DNA of 64,000 bases from Solirubrobacter sp963837485. Lineage in GTDB: Bacteria > Actinomycetota > Thermoleophilia > Solirubrobacterales > Solirubrobacteraceae. Shown here one piece after another: positions 42,271-50,681 of the stretch. The stretch covers positions 1 through 64,000 of the forward strand of contig CAWINP010000003.1 in the NCBI GenBank assembly GCA_963837485.1, written 5' to 3'. The position numbers and the translations under genes were made by a program. A model generated the notes under the pieces. It was given only the letters and a program-made list of their open reading frames with translations, searched no databases and was not told the origin of the DNA. The stretch's first letter is position 1. Each line of letters opens with the position of its first letter.

Positions 42271-42717
42271 GTGACGGCAGAGCTCGACGAGCTGCGCGCG
42301 CGGGTGCGCGTGCTCGAGGACCGCGAGGAGATCCGCAACCTCCTCCAGGAGTACCGGCGGACGCTGGACGTCCGCGACATGCGGGCGTTCTCTGCGCTGT
42401 TCGCGTCCGGCGGCTCGTGGACCGGCAAGTCGGGCGCGGCCACCGGGCCCGCCCAGATCCATGACATGCTGGTCGCGCAGCTGCCGGACAACCCGCCGGC
42501 CCCGGGCGCGACGCTGTGGCACTGGATCAGCGACCCGGTGATCGCGGTCGACGGCGACCGCGCGACGGCGCGCAGCCTGTGGATGCACGTGCGCCGCGGC
42601 GATAACGACCGCCCGCTGCTGCCGACCCTCGGCGGCTACGACGACGAGCTGATCCGCGAGGGCGGTCGCTGGCGCTTCCTGCGCCGCTCGGTCAGCCCGC
42701 TGATCCCCTCCAGCTGA
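42271..42717 (+). CDS. SnoaL-like (NTF2-fold) protein
   Basis: GTG 42271 has a ribosome site (AGAGGA). The 148-residue protein starts with a coiled helix (ELDELRARVRVLEDREEIRN), then the cone-shaped NTF2 fold: LLQEYRRTLDVRDMRAFSAL, GPAQIHDMLVAQLPDN and WHWISDPVIAVDGDRATARS. SnoaL-like proteins act as dehydratases, isomerases or ring-modifying enzymes. Its position before an FAD monooxygenase suits a role in aromatic turnover. Confidence 0.85.
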   Translation: MTAELDELRARVRVLEDREEIRNLLQEYRRTLDVRDMRAFSALFASGGSWTGKSGAATGPAQIHDMLVAQLPDNPPAPGATLWHWISDPVIAVDGDRATARSLWMHVRRGDNDRPLLPTLGGYDDELIREGGRWRFLRRSVSPLIPSS

Positions 42718-42763
42718 GGAGGCTCGCGAACCTCACGGTGCCCGGCGGCGCGGGCGGGAAGGG

Positions 42764-42901
42764 ATGTGCGCTAAGCCGCAACCCTCGAGTCCCAAGCGAC
42801 CGCGAACGCAGGCCGGCGTCCACTTCCGCGACGTGATCTCGCCCTCGCTGGAGCCGCTGGTGGCGGACAAGCTCCCGGCCGAGATCGACCACAAGGGCTG
42901 A
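42764..42901 (+). CDS. Possible small protein or gene tail (45 aa)
   Basis: ATG 42764 directly follows GGAAGGG. The product has a basic start (KPQPSSPKRPRTQ) and a plausible ordered end: GVHFRDVISPSLEPLVADKL, then PAEIDHKG. The end resembles the tail of an oxidoreductase or decarboxylase more than a free peptide. It may be a remnant; only conservation would show. Confidence 0.35.
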   Translation: MCAKPQPSSPKRPRTQAGVHFRDVISPSLEPLVADKLPAEIDHKG

Positions 42902-42971
42902 CGTCCCGCGGGTCGTCGAGCCCTGCGCCGCTGGTGATAGCGTCGCCGCCTGCAAGCGCAGGAGGCTTGAG

Positions 42972-44519
42972 GTGGAAGACGTCGGAGTCCTGATCGTCGG
43001 CGGCAGCTTGGTCGGCCTGACCACCGCGATGCTGCTCGGCCATCACGGTGTGGAGTCGCTCGTGGTCGAGCGCCATCCCGGAACCGCGATCCACGCCCGC
43101 GCCGGGCACTTCCAGCTCGGGACGACGGAGATGCTGCGCCAGGTCGGGCTCGAGGACACCGTCCGCGCCGCGTCGCTGAAGACGTACCACCCCACGGGCG
43201 GGATCGTGGCCGTCGAGTCGCTCGCCGGCCGGGAGCTCGCGACGTACGTCAAGGAGCTCAACGAGGGCGTCGAGGGGTTCAGCAACACGGTCCGCGTCTT
43301 CATCAACCAGGACGTGCTCGAGCCGATCCTGCGCGAGAAGGCGGTCGAGCTCGGCGCGCGGGTGATCAACCGCACGGAGGTCACCGGCCTCGACGAGGAC
43401 GCCGACGGCGTCACCGCGACGCTCACCGACCTCGACAGCGGGGGCGAGCGGCAGGTTCGCGCCCGCTACGTCGTCGCCGCCGACGGCAACCGGAGCCGCA
43501 CCCGCCGCGGCCTGAACATCGCGATGGAGGGCTACGGCGAGCTCTCGCGCAGCATCACGATCTACTTCAAGGCCGACTGCGCGCCGCTGCTGGAGAACCG
43601 CAACCAGGGCGTTCTCTACGTCCACAACCCCAAGTTGCGCGGGTTCTTCCGGCTCGATCGCACCGGCGGCACCGGCTTCCTGGTGATCAACAGCGTCGGC
43701 GAGGACGTGACCCGGCCGGAGGCGATCAACGTCAGCCAGGGCCTCACCGACGAGCGCGTCCAGGGCTTCCTCAGCACCGCGATCGGCACGGATCAGATCC
43801 CCACGGAGGTCCTCCATGTCGCGCATTGGCGCGCCGAGTCCAACGTCGCGGCCCGCATGCAGGCCGGCCGCGTCTTCCTGGCCGGCGACGCCGCACACGT
43901 GGTCCCGCCCAACGGCGGCTACGGCGGCAACACCGGCGTGCAGGACGCGCGCAACCTCGCCTGGAAGCTCGCGGCGGTCGTCAAGCAGGAGGCCGGGCCC
44001 GAGCTGCTCGACACCTACGACGCCGAGCGGCGGCCGCTCTGCCGGCTCACCGTCGACCAGGCGTACACGCGCTACGCGACCCGCGTGGTCCCGGAGCGCG
44101 GCACCGAGGACGCGAAGCCGTTCGTCGACGACCTCACGATGGAGATCGGCCTGGTGATGCGCTCGCCGGCGGTGATCTCCGACGGCAGCATCGAGGACGG
44201 CGTCCTGCACATCTCGCCCGCCGAGCTGCGCGGGCATCCCGGCACCCGCGCGCCGCACGTCGCGCTCGGCCCCGACCGCTCCACGCTCGACCTGTTCGGC
44301 CGCGAGTTCGTGCTCCTGAGGCCGGCCACCGGCGAGGCTCGCACCGACGCGCTCGTGCGCACGCACGTGATCGAGGCCGACGACTTCTCCGGCGCGTATG
44401 GCATCACGCGCGAGGGCGCGAGCCTCGTGCGGCCGGACGGCATCGTCGGCTGGCGCTCGCGCGGCGCCTTCGCGCCTGGCGAGCTAGCGGCCGCGCTGGA
44501 CCGGATCCTCGCCCGCTGA
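42972..44519 (+). CDS. FAD-dependent aromatic-ring monooxygenase
   Basis: GTG 42972 with AGGAGG seven bases upstream. The 515-residue flavoprotein belongs to the PHBH/PgaE-MhpA class (PF01494): GG-S-VG dinucleotide loop (VLIVGGSLVGLTTAML), the DG motif (VVAADGNRSRTRRGL) and the FAD ribityl motif (LAGDAAHVVPPNGGYGGNTG). The C-terminal thioredoxin-like domain (about 400-515) is typical of the phenol and polyketide hydroxylase branch. It would hydroxylate an aromatic substrate with NAD(P)H and oxygen. With the importer, SnoaL protein and semialdehyde dehydrogenase it outlines an aromatic catabolic pathway. Confidence 0.88.
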   Translation: MEDVGVLIVGGSLVGLTTAMLLGHHGVESLVVERHPGTAIHARAGHFQLGTTEMLRQVGLEDTVRAASLKTYHPTGGIVAVESLAGRELATYVKELNEGVEGFSNTVRVFINQDVLEPILREKAVELGARVINRTEVTGLDEDADGVTATLTDLDSGGERQVRARYVVAADGNRSRTRRGLNIAMEGYGELSRSITIYFKADCAPLLENRNQGVLYVHNPKLRGFFRLDRTGGTGFLVINSVGEDVTRPEAINVSQGLTDERVQGFLSTAIGTDQIPTEVLHVAHWRAESNVAARMQAGRVFLAGDAAHVVPPNGGYGGNTGVQDARNLAWKLAAVVKQEAGPELLDTYDAERRPLCRLTVDQAYTRYATRVVPERGTEDAKPFVDDLTMEIGLVMRSPAVISDGSIEDGVLHISPAELRGHPGTRAPHVALGPDRSTLDLFGREFVLLRPATGEARTDALVRTHVIEADDFSGAYGITREGASLVRPDGIVGWRSRGAFAPGELAAALDRILAR

Positions 44520-44645
44520 CGCGAACACGACTCCCGGCAGCGCAAGCCAGACCAGCGCGCGCATCGCGCAAGTGTAGGCCCGGCCCGCACCGGGGCGTAA
44601 GCCGCGAACCTAGCCGTGTACGCGCCGCGAGCGTAGCCTCGGCAC

Positions 44646-44849
44646 ATGCGCCGCGGGCGCCACGAGACGGTCAGCCGGCTCCGCGAGCTCGGGCTTCCCA
44701 AGCCCGAGCGCGAAGCTGCGCGGGCGGAGCGGCGCGTCGAGCGGCAGATCCGGCTCGAGCGCGACAACCCGTATACGGCCGAGCGGCGCGCCGCCGCGCT
44801 GGATGCCGAGGTCAGGCGCTGGAGCAGGCTGTTCGGCGAGCGGATCTGA
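44646..44849 (+). CDS. Small basic helical protein (67 aa)
   Basis: ATG 44646 opens a 67-residue protein, strongly charged and helical (REAARAERRVERQIRLERDN, RRAAALDAEVRRWSRLFGER). It ends exactly where the convergent subtilase gene ends, with no gap. No family recognised, but the sequence is less repetitive than the usual chance frame. Confidence 0.5.
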   Translation: MRRGRHETVSRLRELGLPKPEREAARAERRVERQIRLERDNPYTAERRAAALDAEVRRWSRLFGERI

Positions 44850-46787
44850 TCAGCGCAGGGTGATGTTCACCGTGCGCGAGGCCGGCGCGCCGGCCCCCCG
44901 GGCGGTGACGGTGACGCGCGCGCGGCCGGCCCGAAGCTTGACCCGCAGGGTCGCATTGACGCCGCCGCCGTTGAGCGCGAACGCGCGGGAGAGGACGGTG
45001 CGCCACGTGCAGCGGCCGCGCGTGCAGGACGGCGCGGACACCGCGACCCGGGCGCTGGTGGCCAACGAGGTCGACGCGGTGACGCGCAGCGTCCGCACGC
45101 ACGCGCGGCGTCGGCAGGCACGCCCGGCGTAGACCTTCGGCGTGGTGACCGACGGCCCGGCGCCGACCCACGTGACCGGCGCCGCCGGGCAGCCGCCCGA
45201 GGAGCCGGGCACCAGCGGGCAGCGATCGTCGGCGTCGGGCACGCCGTCGAGATCCGAGTCCCCGCCGCGCGGCGTGGCGTCGCAGGCGTCGCCCGCGCCG
45301 TCGGCATCGGTGTCGGCCTGCAGCGGATTCGCCGCCGCAGGGCAGTTGTCGTCGAGCGAGCCGACGCCGTCCGCGTCCAGATCCGCCCCGCGCGGCGTCG
45401 CATCGCAGGCATCGCCGGCGCCGTCTCCGTCGGCATCCGCCTGCGACGGATTCGCGACCGTGACGCAGTTGTCGTCGACGTTGACCACGCCGTCGCCGTC
45501 GATGTCGGGCGCCGGCGCGACGAGATCCAGCGCGGCGCGGGCGTCGGCGCGGCCGCCGTTGAGGCCGTAGGACGCGAGCGCCGCCTTCGGATCGGCCGAG
45601 TCGATGATCGCGGCCTTCAGCTGCGCGGCCGTCAGGCCGGGATTGCGCGAGAGCAGCAGCGCCGCCTCCGCGGTCACGTGCGGCGCCGCCATCGAGGTGC
45701 CGTCGAAGTACCAGTACCGGCCGCCGGTGGTGGAGAGCACGAATACGCCCGGAGCGAACACGTCGACGGCGATCGAGCTGTAGTTCGAGAAGCTCGCGCG
45801 CTGATCGCGGTTGTCCGACGCCCCGACGCAGAGCACGTTCGGCTCGACCGCCTCGCACGGGTACATCGAGTTCGAGTCGAGATCGAGGTTGTCGTTGCCG
45901 GCGGAGACGACGAACAGCGTGTTCGGGTGCATGGCGATGACGGCGTCGATCACCGGCGCGTAGCCGTTGCCGCCGAGCGACGCGTTGACCACGCGGATGC
46001 CGCGATCGCCGGCGAAGTCGAACGCGTCCGCGAGATCCGACCACGAGCCCTCTCCCTCGTCGCCGAGCGCCTTGAGCATGAGCACCTTCGCGTCGGGCGC
46101 CAGCCCGCTGATGCCCTTGCCGTTGCCGTTCTGCGCGGCGATCGTGCCCATGACGTGGCTGCCGTGGCCGTCGACGTCATTCGGGTCGTTGTCGCGGTAG
46201 ACGAAGTCGTAGCCGCGCCAATCGTCGACCAGCCCGTCGCCGTCGTCGTCGACGCCGTTGGACTCGCGCCCCGCGCCCGTCTCGCCGCGGTTGACCGCGA
46301 GCGAGCCGGAGAGATCCTCGTGCGCCGCGTCCGCGCCGGTGTCGACGACCGCGACCGTCACCCCCGCGCCGGTCGCCAGGCTCCACGCCTCGGGCACGTC
46401 CATGTCGGCGTCGGCGACCCCGGCCACGCCGTAGATCGTCTGCCCCGTGTTGTCGAGCCCCCAGAGCAGGCCGAAGTACGGGTCGCCGCTCGTCGTCGCC
46501 TGCGCGCTCACGCCGGCGTCGCGCTGCGCCCAGACCACGTCCGGGTCCGCGCGCAGCTCGCGCAGCGCGTCCGCGGCGCCGGAGGCGGGCACGCTGACCA
46601 CCTCGGTGTCCGGCACCCGAAGCCGCCGCTCGAACTCCACGCCCGCGTCGGCACGCACGTCCGCGCGCTCGGTGGCCGAGAGGCCCGGGCCGCGGCGGAC
46701 GATCAGATCGACGTCGGCGAACGTCGTGGCCGGCACCGCGAGCGGCGCGGCGAACACCAGCAGCGCGGCGATACGGCGAGCGAGCAT
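44850..46787 (-). CDS. Secreted subtilisin-like protease with TSP3 repeats
   Basis: The 645-residue S8-family protease has a signal peptide (IAALLVFAAPLAVPATTFA), an inhibitor-like propeptide (about 26-95) and the catalytic domain with Asp149 (VAVVDTGAD), His208 (DGHGSHVMGT), oxyanion Asn298 (VSAGND) and Ser365 (FDGTSMAAPH). From about 430 calcium-binding thrombospondin type-3 repeats follow (DIDGDGVVNVDDNC, DADGDGAGDACD). A beta-rich C-terminal domain with Cys pairs ends the protein. It degrades extracellular protein. Divergent from the cupredoxin gene with 129 bases between. Confidence 0.93.
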   Translation of the reverse strand: MLARRIAALLVFAAPLAVPATTFADVDLIVRRGPGLSATERADVRADAGVEFERRLRVPDTEVVSVPASGAADALRELRADPDVVWAQRDAGVSAQATTSGDPYFGLLWGLDNTGQTIYGVAGVADADMDVPEAWSLATGAGVTVAVVDTGADAAHEDLSGSLAVNRGETGAGRESNGVDDDGDGLVDDWRGYDFVYRDNDPNDVDGHGSHVMGTIAAQNGNGKGISGLAPDAKVLMLKALGDEGEGSWSDLADAFDFAGDRGIRVVNASLGGNGYAPVIDAVIAMHPNTLFVVSAGNDNLDLDSNSMYPCEAVEPNVLCVGASDNRDQRASFSNYSSIAVDVFAPGVFVLSTTGGRYWYFDGTSMAAPHVTAEAALLLSRNPGLTAAQLKAAIIDSADPKAALASYGLNGGRADARAALDLVAPAPDIDGDGVVNVDDNCVTVANPSQADADGDGAGDACDATPRGADLDADGVGSLDDNCPAAANPLQADTDADGAGDACDATPRGGDSDLDGVPDADDRCPLVPGSSGGCPAAPVTWVGAGPSVTTPKVYAGRACRRRACVRTLRVTASTSLATSARVAVSAPSCTRGRCTWRTVLSRAFALNGGGVNATLRVKLRAGRARVTVTARGAGAPASRTVNITLR

Positions 46788-46916
46788 CTACTCACCTGAT
46801 CGGCAGCTCCGCACCGGTTCGCGCCGCGCTCGACGGAAATACCACGCCTGGTCGGGAACAATCGAGCCCGCGGCGGCGTCCTGGTTGATACGGCAATCGA
46901 TTCCGAAGGAGTGCTC

Positions 46917-47249
46917 ATGCTGCGCAAGCTGGCTGCCGCTGCCGCCATCGCCTCGATCGGCGCCGCGGTGGCCGTGGGTCCGGCGCAGGCCGGCTCGACG
47001 AAGACCGTGGCCGTCAAGAACAACGCGTTCTCGCCCACGACCGTCAGCATCAAGAAGGGCGGCAAGGTCACCTGGAAGTGGACCCAGGGCGGCGTGCCGC
47101 ACAACGTCACGCCCGCCAACGGCGGCTCCGGCTCGAAGACCTCGAGCAAGAAGGGCTTCACGTTCACGAAGTCGTTCAGCAAGGCCGGGACCTTCAAGTA
47201 CGTCTGCACGATCCACTCGAACATGAAGGTGACCGTCAAGGTCAGCTGA
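46917..47249 (+). CDS. Secreted cupredoxin (plastocyanin-like)
   Basis: ATG 46917 is preceded by AAGGAG; an in-frame GTG at 46911 is part of that site. The 110-residue protein has a signal peptide (AAIASIGAAVAVGPAQA) and a small beta barrel with the type 1 copper ligands His62 (VPHNV), Cys97, His100 and Met103 (YVCTIHSNM). It probably carries electrons at the cell surface or binds copper. Lysine-rich surface. Confidence 0.88.
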   Translation: MLRKLAAAAAIASIGAAVAVGPAQAGSTKTVAVKNNAFSPTTVSIKKGGKVTWKWTQGGVPHNVTPANGGSGSKTSSKKGFTFTKSFSKAGTFKYVCTIHSNMKVTVKVS

Positions 47250-47274
47250 TCGGCCTGGCAGACTCCTCGGCGGC

Positions 47275-47697
47275 ATGAGCCGCGCCGCCGAGGAGTCCAA
47301 CCGCCGCCTGCTGCGGGCGCGCGACGCGATGGATCGCGACTACGCGCAGCCGCTCGACGTCGCCTTGCTCGCGCGCCTGACGCACACCTCCGAGGCGCAC
47401 TTCATCCGCACCTTCAAGGCCACCTTCGGCGAGACCCCGCACCGCTACCTGCAGCGCCGCCGCGTCGAGCGCGCGATGTTCCTGCTGCGCCAGACCGGCC
47501 GCAGCGTGACCGAGATCTCGATCGACGTCGGCTTCCTCAGCCTCGGCACGTTCAGCCGCACGTTCCGCGAGATCGTCGGCGAGTCGCCGAGCGAGTTCCG
47601 GGCCAGCGGCGAGCCCGTGGCCGTGCCGACCTGCTTCGCGATGAGCTGGTCGCGACCGAGCAGTTTCGGAGAAGCGAAGCGGCGTGCCCCCGCGTAG
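47275..47697 (+). CDS. Short AraC-family regulator (DNA-binding domain only)
   Basis: The 140-residue protein is almost only the two helix-turn-helix AraC domain: DVALLARLTHTSEAHFIRTF, KATFGETPHRYLQRRRVERA, VTEISIDVGFLSLGTFSRTF. The N-terminal sensor is absent, so it is not a typical ligand-binding AraC. It lies 10 bases before a VOC gene and is likely co-transcribed. Its last 30 residues are low in order. Confidence 0.87.
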   Translation: MSRAAEESNRRLLRARDAMDRDYAQPLDVALLARLTHTSEAHFIRTFKATFGETPHRYLQRRRVERAMFLLRQTGRSVTEISIDVGFLSLGTFSRTFREIVGESPSEFRASGEPVAVPTCFAMSWSRPSSFGEAKRRAPA

Positions 47698-47707
47698 CTT
47701 CGTGCGC

Positions 47708-48115
47708 ATGCTCAAGACCACGCGACTCCACTCCCTCTTCGTCCTCGACCAGGACGAGGCGCTCGAGTTCTACGTCGGCAAGCTCGGCCTCGAGGTCCAC
47801 ACCGACCAGGACCTCGGCTTCATGCGCTGGCTGACCGTCAACGTCCCCGGCGACCCCGGACGCGAGATCCTGCTCGAGAAGCCCGGCCCGCCGTCGATGG
47901 ACGACGGCACCGCCGAGACCGCCCGCGAGCTCGTCGCCAAGGGCGCGAGCGGCGGCTGGATCGGGTTCGCGACCGACGACGCGCGCGGAACCTACGAGGA
48001 GCTGCTCGCGAAGGGCGTCGAGGTCACCCAGGAGCCGACCGAGCAGTCCTACGGAATCGACTTCGGCCTGCGCGATCCGTTCGGCAACGCGGTGCGAATC
48101 CTCCAACCTGCCTAG
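47708..48115 (+). CDS. VOC (glyoxalase/bleomycin-resistance) protein
   Basis: ATG 47708. The 135-residue protein has two beta-alpha-beta-beta-beta modules: LHSLFVLDQDEALEFYVGKL in the first and GWIGFATDDARGTYEELLAK, FGLRDPFGNAVRILQPA in the second. Acidic and His metal ligands are partly visible. Members act as isomerases, dioxygenases or antibiotic-binding proteins. Paired with the short AraC regulator, and followed directly by a DrrA-type exporter, so a tolerance function is reasonable. Confidence 0.88.
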   Translation: MLKTTRLHSLFVLDQDEALEFYVGKLGLEVHTDQDLGFMRWLTVNVPGDPGREILLEKPGPPSMDDGTAETARELVAKGASGGWIGFATDDARGTYEELLAKGVEVTQEPTEQSYGIDFGLRDPFGNAVRILQPA

Positions 48116-48124
48116 ATTGGGGGT

Positions 48125-49075
48125 GTGAGCAACGGCATTGAGATCGACGGGCTCGTTCGCGAGTTCAAGAACGGACCGCGCGCGGTAGACGGAATCGAGC
48201 TGTCCGTGCGCCCAGGCGAGATCTACGGGTTCCTCGGGCCCAACGGCGCCGGGAAGTCGACGACCGTGCTGATGCTCACGACGCTGCTCCCGCCGACGGC
48301 GGGCACTGCCCGCGTCGCCGGGCACGACATCGTGCACGAGGGGGCGGCCGTGCGCGGGGTGATCGGGGCCGCGCTGCAGGAGGCCGCCCTGGACCCGCTG
48401 CTGACCGGGCGCGACCACCTGCGCCTGCAGACGACGCTGCAGGGGCTGCCCAAGCGCGAGCGTGCGGCGCGCGGCGACGAGCTGCTGCGGCGCGTGGGCC
48501 TCGATGACGCCGCCGACCGCAAGGTCGGCGGCTACTCAGGCGGCATGAAGCGGCGGCTCGACCTCGCGCTCGCGCTCGTCCACTCCCCGCGCGTGCTCTT
48601 CCTCGACGAGCCGACTACGGGGCTGGACCCCTCCAGCCGCGCCGACCTGTGGGCCGAGGTCGCGCGCCTGGCGCGCGAGGACGGCGTGACCGTGTTCCTC
48701 ACCACGCAGTACCTCGAGGAGGCCGACGTGCTCGCCGATCGCGTCGGCATCATCGACCACGGCCACATCGTCGCCGAGGGCACGCCGGACGCGCTGAAGG
48801 CGGAGATCGGGCGGCCGTCGGTGGAGGCGACGCCGTCTCACCGCGAGCAGCGCGACGCCGTCGCCGCGGTGCTCGCGCAGTTCGGCGCCGCCGTCCCCGC
48901 GCCGCCCGGCGTCGCCGCTGTCCGGCTCGACAACGGCAACGACCTGACCGCGGTCGTGCGGGCGCTCGACGCCCAGAGCCTCACCGTCGCCGACCTGCAG
49001 CTGCACCAGCCGAGCCTCGACGACGTCTTCCTCACCAAGACCGGCCGCAAGCTCGATACGGCGGAGGAGGAATGA
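48125..49075 (+). CDS. DrrA-type ABC exporter ATPase
   Basis: The 316-residue ATPase shows Walker A GPNGAGKST, signature YSGGMKRRLDLALALVH, Walker B LFLDEPTTGLDP, switch His replaced by Gln in FLTTQYLEE, and the long C-terminal extension of daunorubicin-resistance ATPases (EGTPDALKAEIG, LHQPSLDDVFLTKTGR). It forms an exporter with the two following permeases, each overlapping by four bases. Confidence 0.92.
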   Translation: MSNGIEIDGLVREFKNGPRAVDGIELSVRPGEIYGFLGPNGAGKSTTVLMLTTLLPPTAGTARVAGHDIVHEGAAVRGVIGAALQEAALDPLLTGRDHLRLQTTLQGLPKRERAARGDELLRRVGLDDAADRKVGGYSGGMKRRLDLALALVHSPRVLFLDEPTTGLDPSSRADLWAEVARLAREDGVTVFLTTQYLEEADVLADRVGIIDHGHIVAEGTPDALKAEIGRPSVEATPSHREQRDAVAAVLAQFGAAVPAPPGVAAVRLDNGNDLTAVVRALDAQSLTVADLQLHQPSLDDVFLTKTGRKLDTAEEE

Positions 49076-49845
49076 GTCTGCTCGAGCACGGCGGCGAGAT
49101 GGCGCGCCGCTCGGTGCTGCAGACGCTGCGCCAGCCGGCGATGGTGATCCCGCCGATCCTGTTCCCGCTGACGCTGATGGCGATCAACGTCGGCGGCCTC
49201 GACGCGGCGACGCTGCTGCCGGGCTTCCCGGCCGACAGCTACCTCGACTTCGCGATCGCGTTCCCGTTCATCCAGGGCTCGCTGTTCGCGTCGATCAACG
49301 CCGGCACCAGCCTCGCCCGCGACGTCGAGACCGGCTTCCTCAAGCGGCTGGCGCTGACCCCGATGCGGCGCTCCGCGCTGCTGATCGGCAATCTCGCGGG
49401 CGTGATGGTGGTGGCGCTGATCGCCGCCGTCATCTACCTCGCGGTCGGCTTCGCCGCGGGCCTGCACGTGGAGGCCGGCGCGCCCGGCGTGCTCGTGATG
49501 CTCGTGCTGGCGCTGCTGATCGCGCTCGCGTTCGCGGCGATCGGCGCCTTCGTCGGGCTGCAGACCGGCTCGGGCGAGGCCGTGCAGGGTGTGTTCCCCC
49601 TGTTCTTCGTGTTCCTGTTCCTGTCCTCGAGCTCGCTCCCGCGCAACCTGATCGAGCAGGACTGGTTCCGCACGATCGCGACCTACAACCCGGTCTCGTA
49701 CCTGTTCGAGGGCCTGCGGGCGCCGATCCTGTTCGGCTGGGACGGGGAGGCGCTCGCGCTCGGCTTCGGCATCGCCGCGGTGATGGCGGTCACCGCGACC
49801 ATCGCGGCGTCGCGCGCGCTGCGGACCCGGCTGGTGCACGGATGA
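49072..49845 (+). CDS. DrrB-type exporter permease 1
   Basis: The 257-residue membrane protein has six helices and the ABC-2 pattern: LRQPAMVIPPILFPLTLMAI, ARDVETGFLKRLALTPMRRS (the usual cytoplasmic loop), FLSSSSLPRNLIEQDWFRTI, NPVSYLFEGLRAPIL. Overlaps the ATPase and the second permease by ATGA, so the complex probably has two different permeases. Confidence 0.9.
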   Translation: MSLLEHGGEMARRSVLQTLRQPAMVIPPILFPLTLMAINVGGLDAATLLPGFPADSYLDFAIAFPFIQGSLFASINAGTSLARDVETGFLKRLALTPMRRSALLIGNLAGVMVVALIAAVIYLAVGFAAGLHVEAGAPGVLVMLVLALLIALAFAAIGAFVGLQTGSGEAVQGVFPLFFVFLFLSSSSLPRNLIEQDWFRTIATYNPVSYLFEGLRAPILFGWDGEALALGFGIAAVMAVTATIAASRALRTRLVHG

Positions 49846-50612
49846 AGCGCTTCGCCGACGTCACCTCGGCCGTCGCGTGGCGCAGCACGCGGCGGTTCCT
49901 GCAGAACCCGCAGCTGCTGCTGCCGATCCTGATCTTCCCGCTGTTCTTCTTCATCGCGTTCGCCGGCGGCCTGTCGAACATCGGCAACGTCCCGGGCTTC
50001 GACTTCCCGTCCGGCTACACGGCGTTCCAGTTCGTGTTCGTGCTGCTGCAGGCGAGCGCGTTCGGCGGCGTCTTCACCGGCTTCGGGATCGCGAGCGACT
50101 TCGAGAGCGGCTTCGCGCGCCGGCTGATGCTGGCGGCGCCCAACCGGCTCGGCATCCTCGCGGGCTACACGCTCGCCGCGCTGACCCGCGCCGCGATCGT
50201 CGGCGCCCTGCTGTTCGCGGTCGCGCTGGCGACCGGGATGCGGGTCACGGGCGGTGGCGTCGACCTGTTCGGACTGCTCGTGCTCGCGGCGATCGTGAAC
50301 CTCACGGCGTCGTTCTGGGCGGCCGGGATCGCGATGCGCTTCCGCACGATCCAGGCCGGCCCGCTGATGCAGATGCCGGTCTTCATCGTGCTGTTCCTCG
50401 CGCCGGTGTACGTGCCGCTCGCGCTGCTCGGCGGGTGGGTGCACGCGGTCGCGAAGGTGAACCCGTTCACACCGCTGATCGAGGGCGGACGCGACCTGAT
50501 CTCGGGCGGCACGGTGGACGCCGGCGTGATCTACGGCATCTCGATCGCGCTCGCGCTCGCGTTCCTGGTCTGGGCGGTCCGCGGGTTGCGGCGCGCCGAG
50601 CAGGCCGGATAA
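49842..50612 (+). CDS. DrrB-type exporter permease 2
   Basis: The 256-residue membrane protein resembles permease 1 in length and layout: FLQNPQLLLPILIFPLFFFI, GIASDFESGFARRLMLAAPN, VNPFTPLIEGGRDLISGG. It completes the three-gene exporter. The next gene has its own promoter region with a PHO box, so the operon likely ends here. Confidence 0.9.
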   Translation: MKRFADVTSAVAWRSTRRFLQNPQLLLPILIFPLFFFIAFAGGLSNIGNVPGFDFPSGYTAFQFVFVLLQASAFGGVFTGFGIASDFESGFARRLMLAAPNRLGILAGYTLAALTRAAIVGALLFAVALATGMRVTGGGVDLFGLLVLAAIVNLTASFWAAGIAMRFRTIQAGPLMQMPVFIVLFLAPVYVPLALLGGWVHAVAKVNPFTPLIEGGRDLISGGTVDAGVIYGISIALALAFLVWAVRGLRRAEQAG

Positions 50613-50618
50613 CCGGTC

Positions 50619-50651
50619 GTTCACGGGACCCTCACGGTCCCGTCACAACTT
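50619..50651 (+). promoter_or_regulatory. PHO box of three 11-base direct repeats
   Basis: GTTCACGGGAC, CCTCACGGTCC and CGTCACAACTT follow each other without gaps; each has TCAC at the same place. This is the 11-base unit layout of PhoP/PhoB boxes in actinobacteria (GTTCACC consensus). It lies 31 bases before a glycerophosphodiesterase gene, a known member of phosphate-starvation regulons. Confidence 0.7.
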
Positions 50652-50681
50652 GCGGCCACTCGCCCGGAAGGGTGCTGTCGC

